Shown: positions 1 to 8,651 of the stretch, piece by piece
Layout: each line of letters begins with the position of its first letter
Position numbering within the stretch: position 1 is the first letter of the stretch
NCBI GenBank assembly: GCA_964493245.1
Contig: CAZBNB010000031.1
Location: forward strand, 1-25,762
Length of the DNA: 25,762 nucleotides
Source of the DNA: CAZBNB01 sp964493245
GTDB taxonomy: Bacteria; Pseudomonadota; Gammaproteobacteria; Legionellales; Legionellaceae
Direction of reading: 5' to 3'
The notes under the pieces: model-generated
Databases searched by the model: none
Told to the model about the DNA's origin: nothing
The model's input: only the letters and a program-made list of their open reading frames with translations
Program-made: the position numbers and the translations under genes

Positions 1-2
1 GG

Positions 3-632
3 CATTTAAACTCAAGTCTTGAAAATCCCACTAGTCGATTTTAGTTGCGGGCAGTCTCTGTTATCCCCGGAGTGATGGTAAGCGGTATTACCTAGGAATT
101 ACCTGGGCAAATCATCGGTCAAGTCTCGCAGAATGTTTATGACACGCCAACAGGCAAACATCTTTTGATTCCCCAAGGCACAAAACTGAGAGGGGTTTAT
201 TCCAGCGATGTGAGCTTTGGTCAAAACTCAGTGCTGGTTGCTTGGCAAAGACTGGTTTTCCCTGATGGTAAAGCACTGGATATCGGCTCTATGCCTGGTT
301 CAGATAGTGCGGGATATGCAGGCTATCGCGATCAGGTTGATCATCATTATGCAAGAATATATGGCTCTGCACTTTTGATGTCTGGCATTGTCGCTGGCAT
401 TACCTACAGTCAAAATATTAATCAACCCAACCAATACGGCTTTGCCCAACCAACCGCGGGCAGTGTTTTAAGTCAGGCCTTAGGCCAGCAATTGGGTGAG
501 GTAACCTCGCAGCTGGTGTCCAAGAATTTGAATGTCTCTCCGACTATCAATATTCGGCCTGGCTACCGCTTCAATATTATCGTGGTGAAAGACTTAACCT
601 TTAACCGGCCTTATCGCCAATTTGCTTATTAA
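3..632 (+). pseudogene. trbI: trbI, 3' part, interrupted by two in-frame stops
   Basis: TrbI is the VirB10-type inner-to-outer membrane channel protein of the conjugative type IV secretion system. The visible reading frame carries the conserved TrbI core (VIPGVMVSGI, LPGQIIGQVSQNVYDT, LIPQGTKL, an FPDGKALD segment) and the C-terminal GYRFNIIVVKD stretch, so the family call is firm. In the same frame there are TAG codons at 42-44 and 93-95, inside the otherwise conserved core; homologous frame continues on both sides of them. The gene is therefore either decayed in this strain or the first 100 bases contain sequence errors, which is possible so close to the window edge. The 5' part lies outside the window. 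The longest open stretch (from TTG at 165) is not a natural start. trbJ follows 15 bp downstream. Confidence 0.85.
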
Positions 633-647
633 CGCAGGAGAAATGTT

Positions 648-1388
648 ATGAAATTAAAAATCATGCTTGTTTATTTTTGGACGCTACATGCCTTTGCAAC
701 GGGTGCACCTGTTTTTGATATTGCCAACTGGGTTCAAAACGGACAAATGATCATGAATCAGGCCAGTGAATACAAAACACAAATCGATCAATACAAAAAT
801 CAAATTAACCAGTACCAAAATATGCTGGATAACACCAAGTCATTGAGCTCATTCAAATGGGATAATGCCAACTCGGTGATCAACAATTTGCTTGAATCTA
901 CCAATACGATTGATTACTACAAACAAGAAGCCGGTAGTCTGCAAAGTTACCTTGATCGCTTTCAAAGCCAGGAATATTACCAGAAGACCTCCTGTTTTAA
1001 TGACAGTGGCCAATGTTCAGCTGAAGACTTAAGAAAAATCAAACAAGCAAGGCTCGCGGCTTCCGTTGCCGAAAAGCGCGCCAATGATGCCATGATCAAA
1101 GGCATCGACAAACAACAGCAAAGCTTAAAAGCCGATTCCGCCAAACTCCGCACCCTGCAATCCCAGGCGCAAAGTGCCGAAGGTCAAAAGCAGGCACTTC
1201 AAGCTGCTTCACAATTAGCCAGTCAACAAAATCACCAACTCATGCAGATCAGGGGTTTAATGATGGCGCAACAAAATGCCCAAGCGGTAAAAGATGCTGC
1301 GGCTGCCGACAAGAAAGCCATTCAATCGGCAGGAGATGATCGTTTTCGCGCAGGCAGCTACCACAAAAGCTCAGGGAAAAAATGGTAG
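648..1388 (+). CDS. trbJ: TrbJ, VirB5-like mating-pair-formation protein
   Basis: TrbJ is a periplasmic/pilus-associated component of the Trb type IV secretion system. The 246-residue protein begins with a short hydrophobic signal-like segment (about residues 1-20, ending near ATGA), followed by a long Gln/Asn/Lys-rich helical body with coiled-coil heptads and a Cys pair (SCFNDSGQC) in the middle, which is typical of TrbJ/VirB5 proteins. The ATG at 648 has a good AGGAG site a few bases upstream. It lies between trbI and the trbK-like gene, the order seen in IncP Tra2. The C-terminus reads GSYHKSSGKKW, and almost the same tail ends the next protein (see findings). Confidence 0.9.
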   Translation: MKLKIMLVYFWTLHAFATGAPVFDIANWVQNGQMIMNQASEYKTQIDQYKNQINQYQNMLDNTKSLSSFKWDNANSVINNLLESTNTIDYYKQEAGSLQSYLDRFQSQEYYQKTSCFNDSGQCSAEDLRKIKQARLAASVAEKRANDAMIKGIDKQQQSLKADSAKLRTLQSQAQSAEGQKQALQAASQLASQQNHQLMQIRGLMMAQQNAQAVKDAAAADKKAIQSAGDDRFRAGSYHKSSGKKW

Positions 1389-1414
1389 TTCAATTCAAAC
1401 AACAAGGAGAAACA

Positions 1415-1627
1415 ATGAAAAAAATAGGTCTGACAATAGCAGTTCTGGCTTGTTTACTGTCCGGTTGTGACAGTGCAGAAACCAAGGCAAGCAAAAAAGC
1501 AGCGCATCTGGCCACCCTGACCTGTGAAAGCAGCAGAGAAGGTCGCACCACTGAGGAATTACAAGTTATTGGGGATGCCTGCTTCAAGCGAGGCAGCTAT
1601 ACCAAAAGTTCTGGAAAAAAATGGTGA
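1415..1627 (+). CDS. trbK: TrbK-like entry-exclusion lipoprotein
   Basis: Small lipoprotein of 70 residues. The signal peptide is a short Lys-rich start, a hydrophobic run and a lipobox LLSGC with the lipidated Cys near residue 18, followed by D at +2, which often favours inner-membrane retention. Two further Cys residues lie in the mature part. Position between trbJ and trbL matches trbK of IncP plasmids, which blocks entry of a second copy of the same plasmid. I chose ATG 1415 because AAGGAG lies just upstream and the signal peptide begins there; an in-frame start at 1382 would overlap trbJ and put extra residues before the signal. Sequence conservation of TrbK is low, so the name rests on position and lipoprotein form. 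The last residues GSYTKSSGKKW copy the TrbJ tail. Confidence 0.7.
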   Translation: MKKIGLTIAVLACLLSGCDSAETKASKKAAHLATLTCESSREGRTTEELQVIGDACFKRGSYTKSSGKKW

Positions 1628-1631
1628 TCCT

Positions 1632-3002
1632 ATGAAAAAAAATACAATCACCTGTTTAATTGCACTCTTTATACTGGTGTTTTCCATTAACAGTTATGCC
1701 CAAGGCGGCGGTATAGACAGCAGGGATTTGCTGGATAATATCCTGTATCGGTTTTCCACCACAGCGTCCATGTGGAGCCAAACCTTGCTCGCCTATGCCC
1801 GTTACCTCTTTTGGTCTTTGGCCTTAATCAGCATGGTCTGGACTTATGGTCTTATGGCTTTGCGTCGGGCAGATATTCAAGAGTTTCTCGCTGAAACGGT
1901 GCGATTTTTTGTGGTTGTCGGCTTTTTTTATTGGCTTCTGGAGAATGGTCCGGCCATTGCAACAGCCATCATGGATACCATGCGCAAGCTCGCCGCTAAT
2001 GCTTCGGGGATTGATGCCCATGTATCGCCATCGGATATTGTCGATGTGGGTTTTGATATCGTCTCCAAGGCGATTGATAACTCATCCATTTGGTCACCAG
2101 CCGCCACCACAGTCGGCTTGATAGTCGCCGGGCTGATTTTGGTGGTTTTGGCACTGGTCAGTATTAACATGCTGATTGTCCTTATCACCGCCTGGATTTT
2201 AACCTATGGCGGCATCATTCTCTTAGGCTTTGGTGGTGGTCGATGGACGCAGGATATTGCCATTCAATACTACAAAACCGTGCTGGGTATTGCCTTGCAG
2301 GCCTTTGCCATGATTTTGATTATTGGCATTGGCAAGTCTTTTGTTGATCAATATTACGCTGCCATGGCAAAGGACATTTTACTGAAAGAAATGTTTATCA
2401 TGCTGGTCGTTGCCATTCTTTTGCTGGTACTCGTGAATAAAATCCCGCCTGTATTAAGCGGGATTGTCACAGGTGGCTCAGGTGGTGGCGGTGGTCTGGG
2501 CTTGGGTGGTGCCTTGGGTGCTGCAGGAATTGCTGGCGCCGCTCTGGCCAGCGCTGCTGGCACAGCAAGCGCTGAAGGTGCCGGTGGTTTATCAGCATTG
2601 AAGGCCGCCTTCAATGCTGCATCGCAAAGCAGCACAGGCACTGTTTCAGATGGCGGTTCTAGCCCTAAATCTGGCGGATTAAGTGAGGCCATGGGGCGGG
2701 CGACCCAATTTGCCGGTCACTTCGGATCTCATTTGGCCTCAGGTGCCGCAGAAGTCGCGCGTGAAAAGACAGCCTCTATCCGAGAAGCCTTTTCGGCGAA
2801 AGTTGCAGAAACCACGGGGGGTAAAATCGCCGATGCCATTCATCAACGAATGGATGCCAACAATGATTCATCCCCACCAACGCCGCCAGACTCACCCGCG
2901 CCAAACGTCAGATCAATGGGTGCGCCAGAAGGAAGTTTTAGCTCAGGCACTGATGAAGTCAGTCAGTTTGTTAATCGCAAGGTCGCCGGAGACAGTCAAT
3001 GA
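1632..3002 (+). CDS. trbL: TrbL, polytopic conjugation channel protein
   Basis: TrbL (VirB6-like) is the multi-spanning inner-membrane protein of the Trb channel. The 456-residue product has a cleavable-looking signal (ending NSYAQ), then about five to six hydrophobic segments between residues 40 and 270, then a Gly/Ala-rich linker (after GIVTGGSGGGGG) and a polar C-terminal region rich in Ser, Pro and Asp. This layout is typical for P-type TrbL. The start at 1632 is 4 bp after the trbK stop and begins with the signal peptide; the frame is open further upstream to 1524, but that part overlaps trbK and has no signal character. Its stop overlaps the traG start (ATGA), which suggests translational coupling. 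Confidence 0.9.
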   Translation: MKKNTITCLIALFILVFSINSYAQGGGIDSRDLLDNILYRFSTTASMWSQTLLAYARYLFWSLALISMVWTYGLMALRRADIQEFLAETVRFFVVVGFFYWLLENGPAIATAIMDTMRKLAANASGIDAHVSPSDIVDVGFDIVSKAIDNSSIWSPAATTVGLIVAGLILVVLALVSINMLIVLITAWILTYGGIILLGFGGGRWTQDIAIQYYKTVLGIALQAFAMILIIGIGKSFVDQYYAAMAKDILLKEMFIMLVVAILLLVLVNKIPPVLSGIVTGGSGGGGGLGLGGALGAAGIAGAALASAAGTASAEGAGGLSALKAAFNAASQSSTGTVSDGGSSPKSGGLSEAMGRATQFAGHFGSHLASGAAEVAREKTASIREAFSAKVAETTGGKIADAIHQRMDANNDSSPPTPPDSPAPNVRSMGAPEGSFSSGTDEVSQFVNRKVAGDSQ

Positions 3003-4888
3003 CACTGAACAAACCCAATAAAGCCATTGGCCCTCAAGTGAGACAAAAGCCTAATCAGCGGTTTAACCTGCCGCTGATTGGCTTGGCCTTGCTGTCTGTG
3101 ATAGTCAGCCTGCAAATAGGCACCCAATATTTGGCCTGGAAATTTCATTACCACGAAAATTTAGGCTTTTCGCTTGCCCATGTTTATCTTCCTTGGCAGC
3201 TTTTTTTATGGAATTTTAAATATCACCAATACTACCCGGATTATTTTAACGCCGCATTTGGCATCGTGGTGATGAGCACAAGCCTTTTTTTGATGATGGT
3301 GGTTCTTGTCAGTCAACAACTTAAAAAAGGTGAAATCAGCGAATACCTGCATGGTTCAGCGAGATGGGCCAGTATGGAGGATTTAAAAAATGCCAGCCTT
3401 ATTGGCCATGACGAAGGGGTCTATGTTGGCGCATTTGAAGATGAACAGGGCGAGATTCATTATCTGCGCCACAATGGCCCAGAGCATATCTTAACCTATG
3501 CTCCCACCCGCTCTGGAAAAGGGGTGGGGCTTGTGATTCCCACCCTGTTATCCTGGAAGCATTCCTGTGTTATTACCGACTTAAAGGGCGAGCTGTGGGC
3601 AATGACTGCCGGGTGGAGACAACAATATGCCAACAACAAAGTCATCCGTTTTGAACCAGCGACATTAAAAGGCTCAGCCCGCTGGAATCCGTTAGATGAA
3701 ATCCGGGTAGGAACGGAATCAGAGGTAGGTGATGTGCAAAATCTCGCAACACTGGTAGTTGACCCTGACGGCAAAGGCCTGGAAACCCACTGGCAGAAAA
3801 CCTCACAAGCCCTTCTGGTCGGCTTTATTTTACATGCGATTTACAAGCTAAAAAATCAGGGAGAACCCGCCACCTTTCCCAACATCGACCACATGCTGGT
3901 TGATCCCAATACCAATATTGCTGATTTACTGATTGAAATGACTCAATACCCGCATATCGAAGGCAAGACCCATCCGGTTATCTCTGCCTCTGCCCGCGAT
4001 ATGATAGACAGGCCTGAGGAAGAAGCAGGTTCAGTCTTATCGACTTTGAAATCCTATCTGGCTTTATACCGTGATCCGGTGGTCGCTTTTAATGTCTCTG
4101 ATTCGGATTTTCGTATCCGCGATTTGATGAACCATGAAAGCCCGGTAAGTCTTTATATCGTGACTCAACCCAATGACAAGGCAAGATTACAGCCTTTGGT
4201 TCGTGTCATGATTAATATGATAGTGCGCTTACTGGCAGACAGGATAGAGTTTGAGCGTGTGCCTGACGATAAAGGGTTTTCTTATGTGAGAGCGAAAAGA
4301 ACTTATAAACATCGCCTGCTCTGCATGATTGATGAGTTTCCAAGCTTGGGTAAACTCGATATTTTGCAGGAATCCTTAGCTTTTGTTGCCGGATACGGTC
4401 TTAAGTTTTACTTAATCTGTCAGGACATCAATCAGCTAAAAAGCCGTGAGCGCGGTTATGGCTCGGATGAAACTATTACATCCAACTGCCACATCCAAAA
4501 TGCCTACCCGCCAAACCGGGTGGAAACGGCCGAGCATTTATCCAAGCTGACGGGGCAAACCACCATTGTTAAAGAACACATCACTACCAGCGGCAAACGC
4601 ATTTCAACATTTCTCTCGCAAATATCCAAAACCATCCAAGAAGTATCAAGACCATTATTAACAGTCGATGAGTGTTTGCGTATGCCAGGACCCAAAAAGG
4701 ATGCCAATGGCTTGATCACTGAGGCTGGCGATATGGTGGTTTATGCGGCGGGCTTCCCGGCAATTTATGGCAAGCAACCCCTGTATTTTAAAGATCCGGT
4801 TTTTATCGCCCGAGCAGCCATTGAAGCCCCGGAATTGTCCGATATCTTACGCCTGCGATTAAGCAAGGATGAGGAAATCAGACTATGA
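2999..4888 (+). CDS. traG: TraG/VirD4-type coupling protein
   Basis: Type IV coupling protein, the ATPase that links the relaxosome to the Trb channel and drives DNA transfer. The 629-residue protein has two N-terminal membrane segments (about 25-45 and 84-105), the HGSARWA motif that follows them in TraG/VirD4 proteins, a Walker A at about 168-176 (PTRSGKGVG, Lys174) and a Walker B at about 440-446 (LLCMIDEF). Length and motif order are normal for the family. It overlaps trbL and traF by 4 bp each. In RP4, traG and traF belong to the Tra1 block, separate from Tra2; here they follow trbL directly, so both blocks are fused into one run. Confidence 0.97.
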   Translation: MTLNKPNKAIGPQVRQKPNQRFNLPLIGLALLSVIVSLQIGTQYLAWKFHYHENLGFSLAHVYLPWQLFLWNFKYHQYYPDYFNAAFGIVVMSTSLFLMMVVLVSQQLKKGEISEYLHGSARWASMEDLKNASLIGHDEGVYVGAFEDEQGEIHYLRHNGPEHILTYAPTRSGKGVGLVIPTLLSWKHSCVITDLKGELWAMTAGWRQQYANNKVIRFEPATLKGSARWNPLDEIRVGTESEVGDVQNLATLVVDPDGKGLETHWQKTSQALLVGFILHAIYKLKNQGEPATFPNIDHMLVDPNTNIADLLIEMTQYPHIEGKTHPVISASARDMIDRPEEEAGSVLSTLKSYLALYRDPVVAFNVSDSDFRIRDLMNHESPVSLYIVTQPNDKARLQPLVRVMINMIVRLLADRIEFERVPDDKGFSYVRAKRTYKHRLLCMIDEFPSLGKLDILQESLAFVAGYGLKFYLICQDINQLKSRERGYGSDETITSNCHIQNAYPPNRVETAEHLSKLTGQTTIVKEHITTSGKRISTFLSQISKTIQEVSRPLLTVDECLRMPGPKKDANGLITEAGDMVVYAAGFPAIYGKQPLYFKDPVFIARAAIEAPELSDILRLRLSKDEEIRL

Positions 4889-5424
4889 AAGTATTGTCTG
4901 TCTGCCTGATTAGTCTGATTGGCTTGGTCTATCTCTTAATCGCTATGGGATTTCGCATTAATCTCACCGATTCAATCCCTGTCGGCCTATATCGCATTAC
5001 CCACGAGGGCGAGCTCAAGAATGCCTATGTCATCTTTTGCCCTGATAACAGGCCAGCTTTCAGGCTTGGCCTTGATAGAAGCTATATAGACCATGGTCTT
5101 AACTGCGGAGGTTATGGCTATTTGATGAAAAAGGTGGTGGCCATCCCTGGTGATATCGTCTCAGTAACAAAAGCCGGGATCTTTATGAATCAGGTGCTCA
5201 TCCCTTTCTCGAAGCCGAAATTAAAAGATGGGCTAAATCGTCCCTTACCACAATGGCATGCCACAAATTATCAACTCGGCAAAGACGAGCTGATGACCAT
5301 GACCAGTCAAAGCGAATGGTCTTTTGATGGTCGCTACTACGGCCTTGTTCAAACAGGGCAAATCAAGGGAATGTTAAGGCCCCTATGGGTCATCAAAAAC
5401 CAAGAGAAAAATCATGACGAATAA
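4885..5424 (+). CDS. traF: TraF, S26-family conjugal transfer protease
   Basis: TraF is a signal-peptidase-like serine protease; in RP4 it cyclises the TrbC pilin. The 179-residue protein has one N-terminal membrane segment (about residues 5-22), a Ser in the context TDSIPVG (Ser30, expected nucleophile) and a Lys in LMKKVVAIPGD (Lys81 or Lys82, expected general base), both as in S26/TraF peptidases. The start overlaps the traG stop as ATGA, which indicates coupling. The last 11 bp overlap a tiny ORF in another frame that leads into traC. Confidence 0.94.
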   Translation: MKVLSVCLISLIGLVYLLIAMGFRINLTDSIPVGLYRITHEGELKNAYVIFCPDNRPAFRLGLDRSYIDHGLNCGGYGYLMKKVVAIPGDIVSVTKAGIFMNQVLIPFSKPKLKDGLNRPLPQWHATNYQLGKDELMTMTSQSEWSFDGRYYGLVQTGQIKGMLRPLWVIKNQEKNHDE

Positions 5425-5578
5425 AAACGAACTAATGGATGTAATTTCAGAAAAATTCGAGGATTTGGTCATTCCCGGATTTTTGGTTGAAGTCAGTCCA
5501 ATTGAGGCGGACATCATGGGCGCATTTGTTGAAGATGCACTCAGTGAAGATGAGGCTATGGAGGCAGCTTATGACTAA
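5414..5578 (+). CDS. Small acidic protein between traF and traC, unknown
   Basis: A 54-codon ORF starts with ATG inside the end of traF and stops inside the start of the next gene. The product is strongly acidic (many Glu/Asp in the C-terminal half, e.g. EDALSEDEAMEAAYD), with a hydrophobic centre (LVIPGFLVEV). Overlaps of 11 bp and 8 bp with the neighbours are the pattern of a translationally coupled operon gene, and the ORF carries the GGAGG ribosome binding site of traC in its own 3' end. I do not recognise a family. It could instead be only a coupling leader for traC. A small acidic protein next to an ArdC-type domain recalls DNA-mimic antirestriction proteins, but that is speculation. 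Confidence 0.55.
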   Translation: MTNKNELMDVISEKFEDLVIPGFLVEVSPIEADIMGAFVEDALSEDEAMEAAYD

Positions 5579-7757
5579 AATGCCCTACCACGAAATTGTT
5601 GCCAACCAGATTATTGAAAGTCTAAAATGCGGAACGGCACCCTGGCTAAAGCCTTGGGAGCCAGGGATTGGCAATGGACAGATTCCCTTTAATCCAGTCA
5701 CTGGCAAACGGTATCGCGGCATCAATGCTCTGTATTTGATGCTCAATCAAAGCGATGACAATCGCTGGCTGACCTACAAACAGGCGCAAAGCATCGATGC
5801 TCAGGTTCGTAAGGGTGAAAAAGGCACCACCATTCAATACTGGAAATTTAACGAGGAACGAGTCAAAGAAGATGAGGCCGGTCGCCCTGTACTTGATGAG
5901 CAAGGCAATTCAGTCAAAATTCAAGTCAGCCTTGAAAGACCCCGGGTCTTTTATGCAACAGTTTTCCACGCTTCACAAATTGAGAACATGCCAGCCCTTG
6001 TAACAAAAGAGCCTGACTGGTCTATGGTGGAAAAAGCAGAAAAACTCTTGCTGCAATCCGGTGCTGCCATTTTTCATTCCGAAGCAGACCGAGCCTTCTA
6101 CAGGTTGTCAACTGACAGTATTCACCTATCACCTAAAGCGCAATTCAAATCTGCCGCCCATTATTACGCCACAGCCCTCCATGAACTCGGTCATTGGAGC
6201 GGGCATCCATCAAGGCTAGACCGTGATCTGGGGAATCCCTTTGGCTCTGAGGCCTATGCCAAGGAAGAACTTAGGGCTGAAATTGCCAGCATGCTCTTGG
6301 GAGCAGAACTTGGCATTGGTCACGACCCGTCGCAACATACCGCCTATATCAAGTCATGGATTCGCGTTTTGGAGGATGATCCTCTCGAAATTTTCAGAGC
6401 CTCTGCGGACGCTGAAAAAATATTCAATCACATCTGTGCACTGGATCAAGTTCAGGAAATCGATCAAGCACAGCCCATAGAAATCAGGGAAGACAGCACC
6501 ATTGAGAGAGCAGTTATGAAAAATGAACAACTCACCACTGAAAAGACCTGGCTAAGTATTCCCTTCAAAGAAAAAGAATTAGCCAAAGCCCAGACAGGCA
6601 AACTGCCCGATGGCACAACAGCCATCACCTGGGATAAAGCCCGGAAATGCTGGTACGCAAATCCCGGCGTTCCTTTAGATAAAATCAGGGCATGGCTGCC
6701 AAACCCGCAAGCATTAGCCAAAGACAAAGCCACCTCGCCAGAAGATGAATTCAAAGAAGCACTGAGTAGCATGGGGGCAATTGTCTCAGGCAAACACCCT
6801 GTCATGGACAGCAAGCCGCACCGAATCGAAATGGAGGGGGATAAACAGGGTGAAAAGGCTGGATTCTATGTAGCTCATTTAGACGGCATGCCGGCTGGCT
6901 ACATCAAAAACAACCGCACCGGGGAAGAGCTGAAATGGAAAAGCAAAGGCTATGTCTTGACCGATGTACAAAAATTGGCACTCAAGTCTCAAGCCTTGCA
7001 AAATCAAAGAAATCGCGAGTTTGAGATTGAAGACCTTCAAAGAAGCACGGCAGTCAAGCTCAGAGAAAAGCTATCCCTGATGAATGAATTAACCGAACCA
7101 ACTCCTTATCTGACAGCCAAAGGAATCCAAATTCATTCTGGCGTTTATACCGATGAAGCCAATCGTTTAACCTGCATACCTGCCACCGATATTGAGGGCA
7201 ACATATGGACGGTTCAGTACATCGCAGAAGATGGCACCAAGCGATTTGCCAAAAACTCAAGAAAAGAAGGCTGTTTTCATGTCTTGGGTGGCTTGGATAA
7301 ACTGGCTAATGCCCCTGTGATTGTCATCGCCGAAGGTTACGCCACTGCCGCAACCATAAAAGAGGCAACTGAACTACCAGCTGTCGTTTCAGCCTTCGAT
7401 TCAGGCAACCTAAAGTCAGTCGCCAAAGCTTTGCATGAAAAATACCCCCATATCCCGATGATGTTTGCTGCCGATGACGATATACATCTCGAGCTAAGCA
7501 AGGGCATGAACCCAGGCAAAGAAAAGGCCATAGAAGCCGCCAAGGCAGTCAATGGCCTGATTATCCTGCCAACCTTTGCACCCAATGAACAGTCTGAAAA
7601 CCCCAGGAAATTTAGCGATTTTAATGATTTGGCAACCCAGAGTAAATTAGGTTTAGAAGGAGTAAAACGACAGTTTAAACCTAATATTGAGAATATTGTT
7701 AAACGATACAATCGCCTGCGCTTATCGCGAAACAGTAATATAGTTCATATTGTGTAG
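5571..7757 (+). CDS. traC: TraC-like ArdC-domain protein with Toprim primase region
   Basis: The 728-residue protein combines an ArdC-type N-terminal domain (residues 1-140, ssDNA-binding/antirestriction family; PYHEIVANQIIESL, W-x-KPW), a zincin-like metallopeptidase segment with HELGHW (His204, Glu205, His208) and a downstream EELRAE helix, a middle part around KTWLSIPFKEK resembling DUF5710, and a C-terminal Toprim-like domain (VIVIAEGYATAAT at about 583, AADDD at about 632). RP4 TraC primase also begins with an ArdC-like region; such primases enter the recipient with the DNA and prime the complementary strand. I chose ATG 5571 because GGAGG precedes it; the frame is open back to 5487. ATG 5580 is an alternative. 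It closes the rightward trb/tra run. Confidence 0.88.
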   Translation: MTKMPYHEIVANQIIESLKCGTAPWLKPWEPGIGNGQIPFNPVTGKRYRGINALYLMLNQSDDNRWLTYKQAQSIDAQVRKGEKGTTIQYWKFNEERVKEDEAGRPVLDEQGNSVKIQVSLERPRVFYATVFHASQIENMPALVTKEPDWSMVEKAEKLLLQSGAAIFHSEADRAFYRLSTDSIHLSPKAQFKSAAHYYATALHELGHWSGHPSRLDRDLGNPFGSEAYAKEELRAEIASMLLGAELGIGHDPSQHTAYIKSWIRVLEDDPLEIFRASADAEKIFNHICALDQVQEIDQAQPIEIREDSTIERAVMKNEQLTTEKTWLSIPFKEKELAKAQTGKLPDGTTAITWDKARKCWYANPGVPLDKIRAWLPNPQALAKDKATSPEDEFKEALSSMGAIVSGKHPVMDSKPHRIEMEGDKQGEKAGFYVAHLDGMPAGYIKNNRTGEELKWKSKGYVLTDVQKLALKSQALQNQRNREFEIEDLQRSTAVKLREKLSLMNELTEPTPYLTAKGIQIHSGVYTDEANRLTCIPATDIEGNIWTVQYIAEDGTKRFAKNSRKEGCFHVLGGLDKLANAPVIVIAEGYATAATIKEATELPAVVSAFDSGNLKSVAKALHEKYPHIPMMFAADDDIHLELSKGMNPGKEKAIEAAKAVNGLIILPTFAPNEQSENPRKFSDFNDLATQSKLGLEGVKRQFKPNIENIVKRYNRLRLSRNSNIVHIV

Positions 7758-7778
7758 GTTCAACATGAATTGTAAGGC

Positions 7779-7803
7779 TCCAAGCTTCTCGATGAAGTTT
7801 GGA
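7779..7803. terminator. Hairpin between traC and the convergent gene pair
   Basis: A 10-bp stem (TCCAAGCTTC pairing with GAAGTTTGGA, one G-T wobble) closes a 5-base loop. It lies 22 bp after the traC stop and about 50 bp after the end of the reverse-strand gene, so it can serve both directions. There is no long T run on either side, so strength as an intrinsic terminator is uncertain. Confidence 0.5.
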
Positions 7804-7853
7804 ACTTTAACTCTTATTGCACTGCTCCCTTCCTACAGTTAATCACTTTAAAG

Positions 7854-8651
7854 TTATTCGTTATCATCGAATTGATCCCCAATCTTTTCAAATTCATCAA
7901 ATAACCATTGATAACTAGATGGCTTTTTAATATTCAAAGAGTAAAACTTATCAAACTCTATAAAAGACCTATCAAGGTATTTAGCAGCTAATAACATTTG
8001 TTGCGGATCAATTGGTAATATTGGTGCCATAGGTAAAAAAGTATATTTATGAAGAGGGTTGTTTGTCCTGGTTAGATTATAAACGCTCACATGTGGCCAC
8101 ATACTATGAACACAATTGCTAAATGGTGTAAAAGCGTAGTTATATAGATCTATAGCATTTGCATCTTCGGCTATTGCTCTTGTGCTCTTTCCAGACCAAC
8201 TCCCTACATTTACTTCAGTTAAAACCTCAGCTCGTTGGGCGTTTAGAAAGGAAATATATCGTTGAAGAATGGGGTCATCTTCCTCTTTTATATTGTCCTT
8301 AAGAAGTTGTTTCTTCCTATGCTCTATCATAAGTTTCATCTGTCCAAGACCATACTCAATATACTTTTTAGAATTTTCACTAATATTTTGAAAAATCCAC
8401 TCCAAAGATATTGTGACATCAATCATGCATCTATGAATAATGGGGGCAATGTGGGGCGTCCAAAATGTCGGGCCTCTCGATAACTCAACAGCTAAGGTTA
8501 ATTGTCGAGCCAATAGACCAGTGGTTGCAGAAAATTCCATTTCTTTATTTAGATCAAAAATAAGACTATGAATTCTTTCAATAAATTCATCTCTAGCCAT
8601 GGTTTCATAAATTTGTACTGATTTAAGTAATTTTTTAAAGTAATCATTCAT
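7854..8651 (-). CDS. DUF5677-like protein, second gene of a reverse-strand pair
   Basis: A helical, soluble protein of 265 residues with no signal peptide or membrane segment. The order of features (an RGPTFW turn, an IDVTISLEWIFQN helix, a Lys/Glu-rich helix, a TRAIAED segment, then an FSNCVHSMWPH segment) resembles the DUF5677 family. I infer this from general resemblance and cannot confirm it. I chose ATG 8651; a TTG at 8657 is in frame. The start overlaps the end of the upstream gene by 8 bp, so the two are translated together. The pair is more AT-rich than the flanking tra genes and points against them, which suggests separate acquisition. Confidence 0.6.
   Translation of the reverse strand: MNDYFKKLLKSVQIYETMARDEFIERIHSLIFDLNKEMEFSATTGLLARQLTLAVELSRGPTFWTPHIAPIIHRCMIDVTISLEWIFQNISENSKKYIEYGLGQMKLMIEHRKKQLLKDNIKEEDDPILQRYISFLNAQRAEVLTEVNVGSWSGKSTRAIAEDANAIDLYNYAFTPFSNCVHSMWPHVSVYNLTRTNNPLHKYTFLPMAPILPIDPQQMLLAAKYLDRSFIEFDKFYSLNIKKPSSYQWLFDEFEKIGDQFDDNE

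Noticed and set aside
2354..2692. 112-codon reverse-strand ORF inside trbL with a Pro-rich product
   Set aside because: It is the antisense of the Gly-rich trbL linker; the Pro run simply mirrors Gly codons, and there is no ribosome binding site or independent context.
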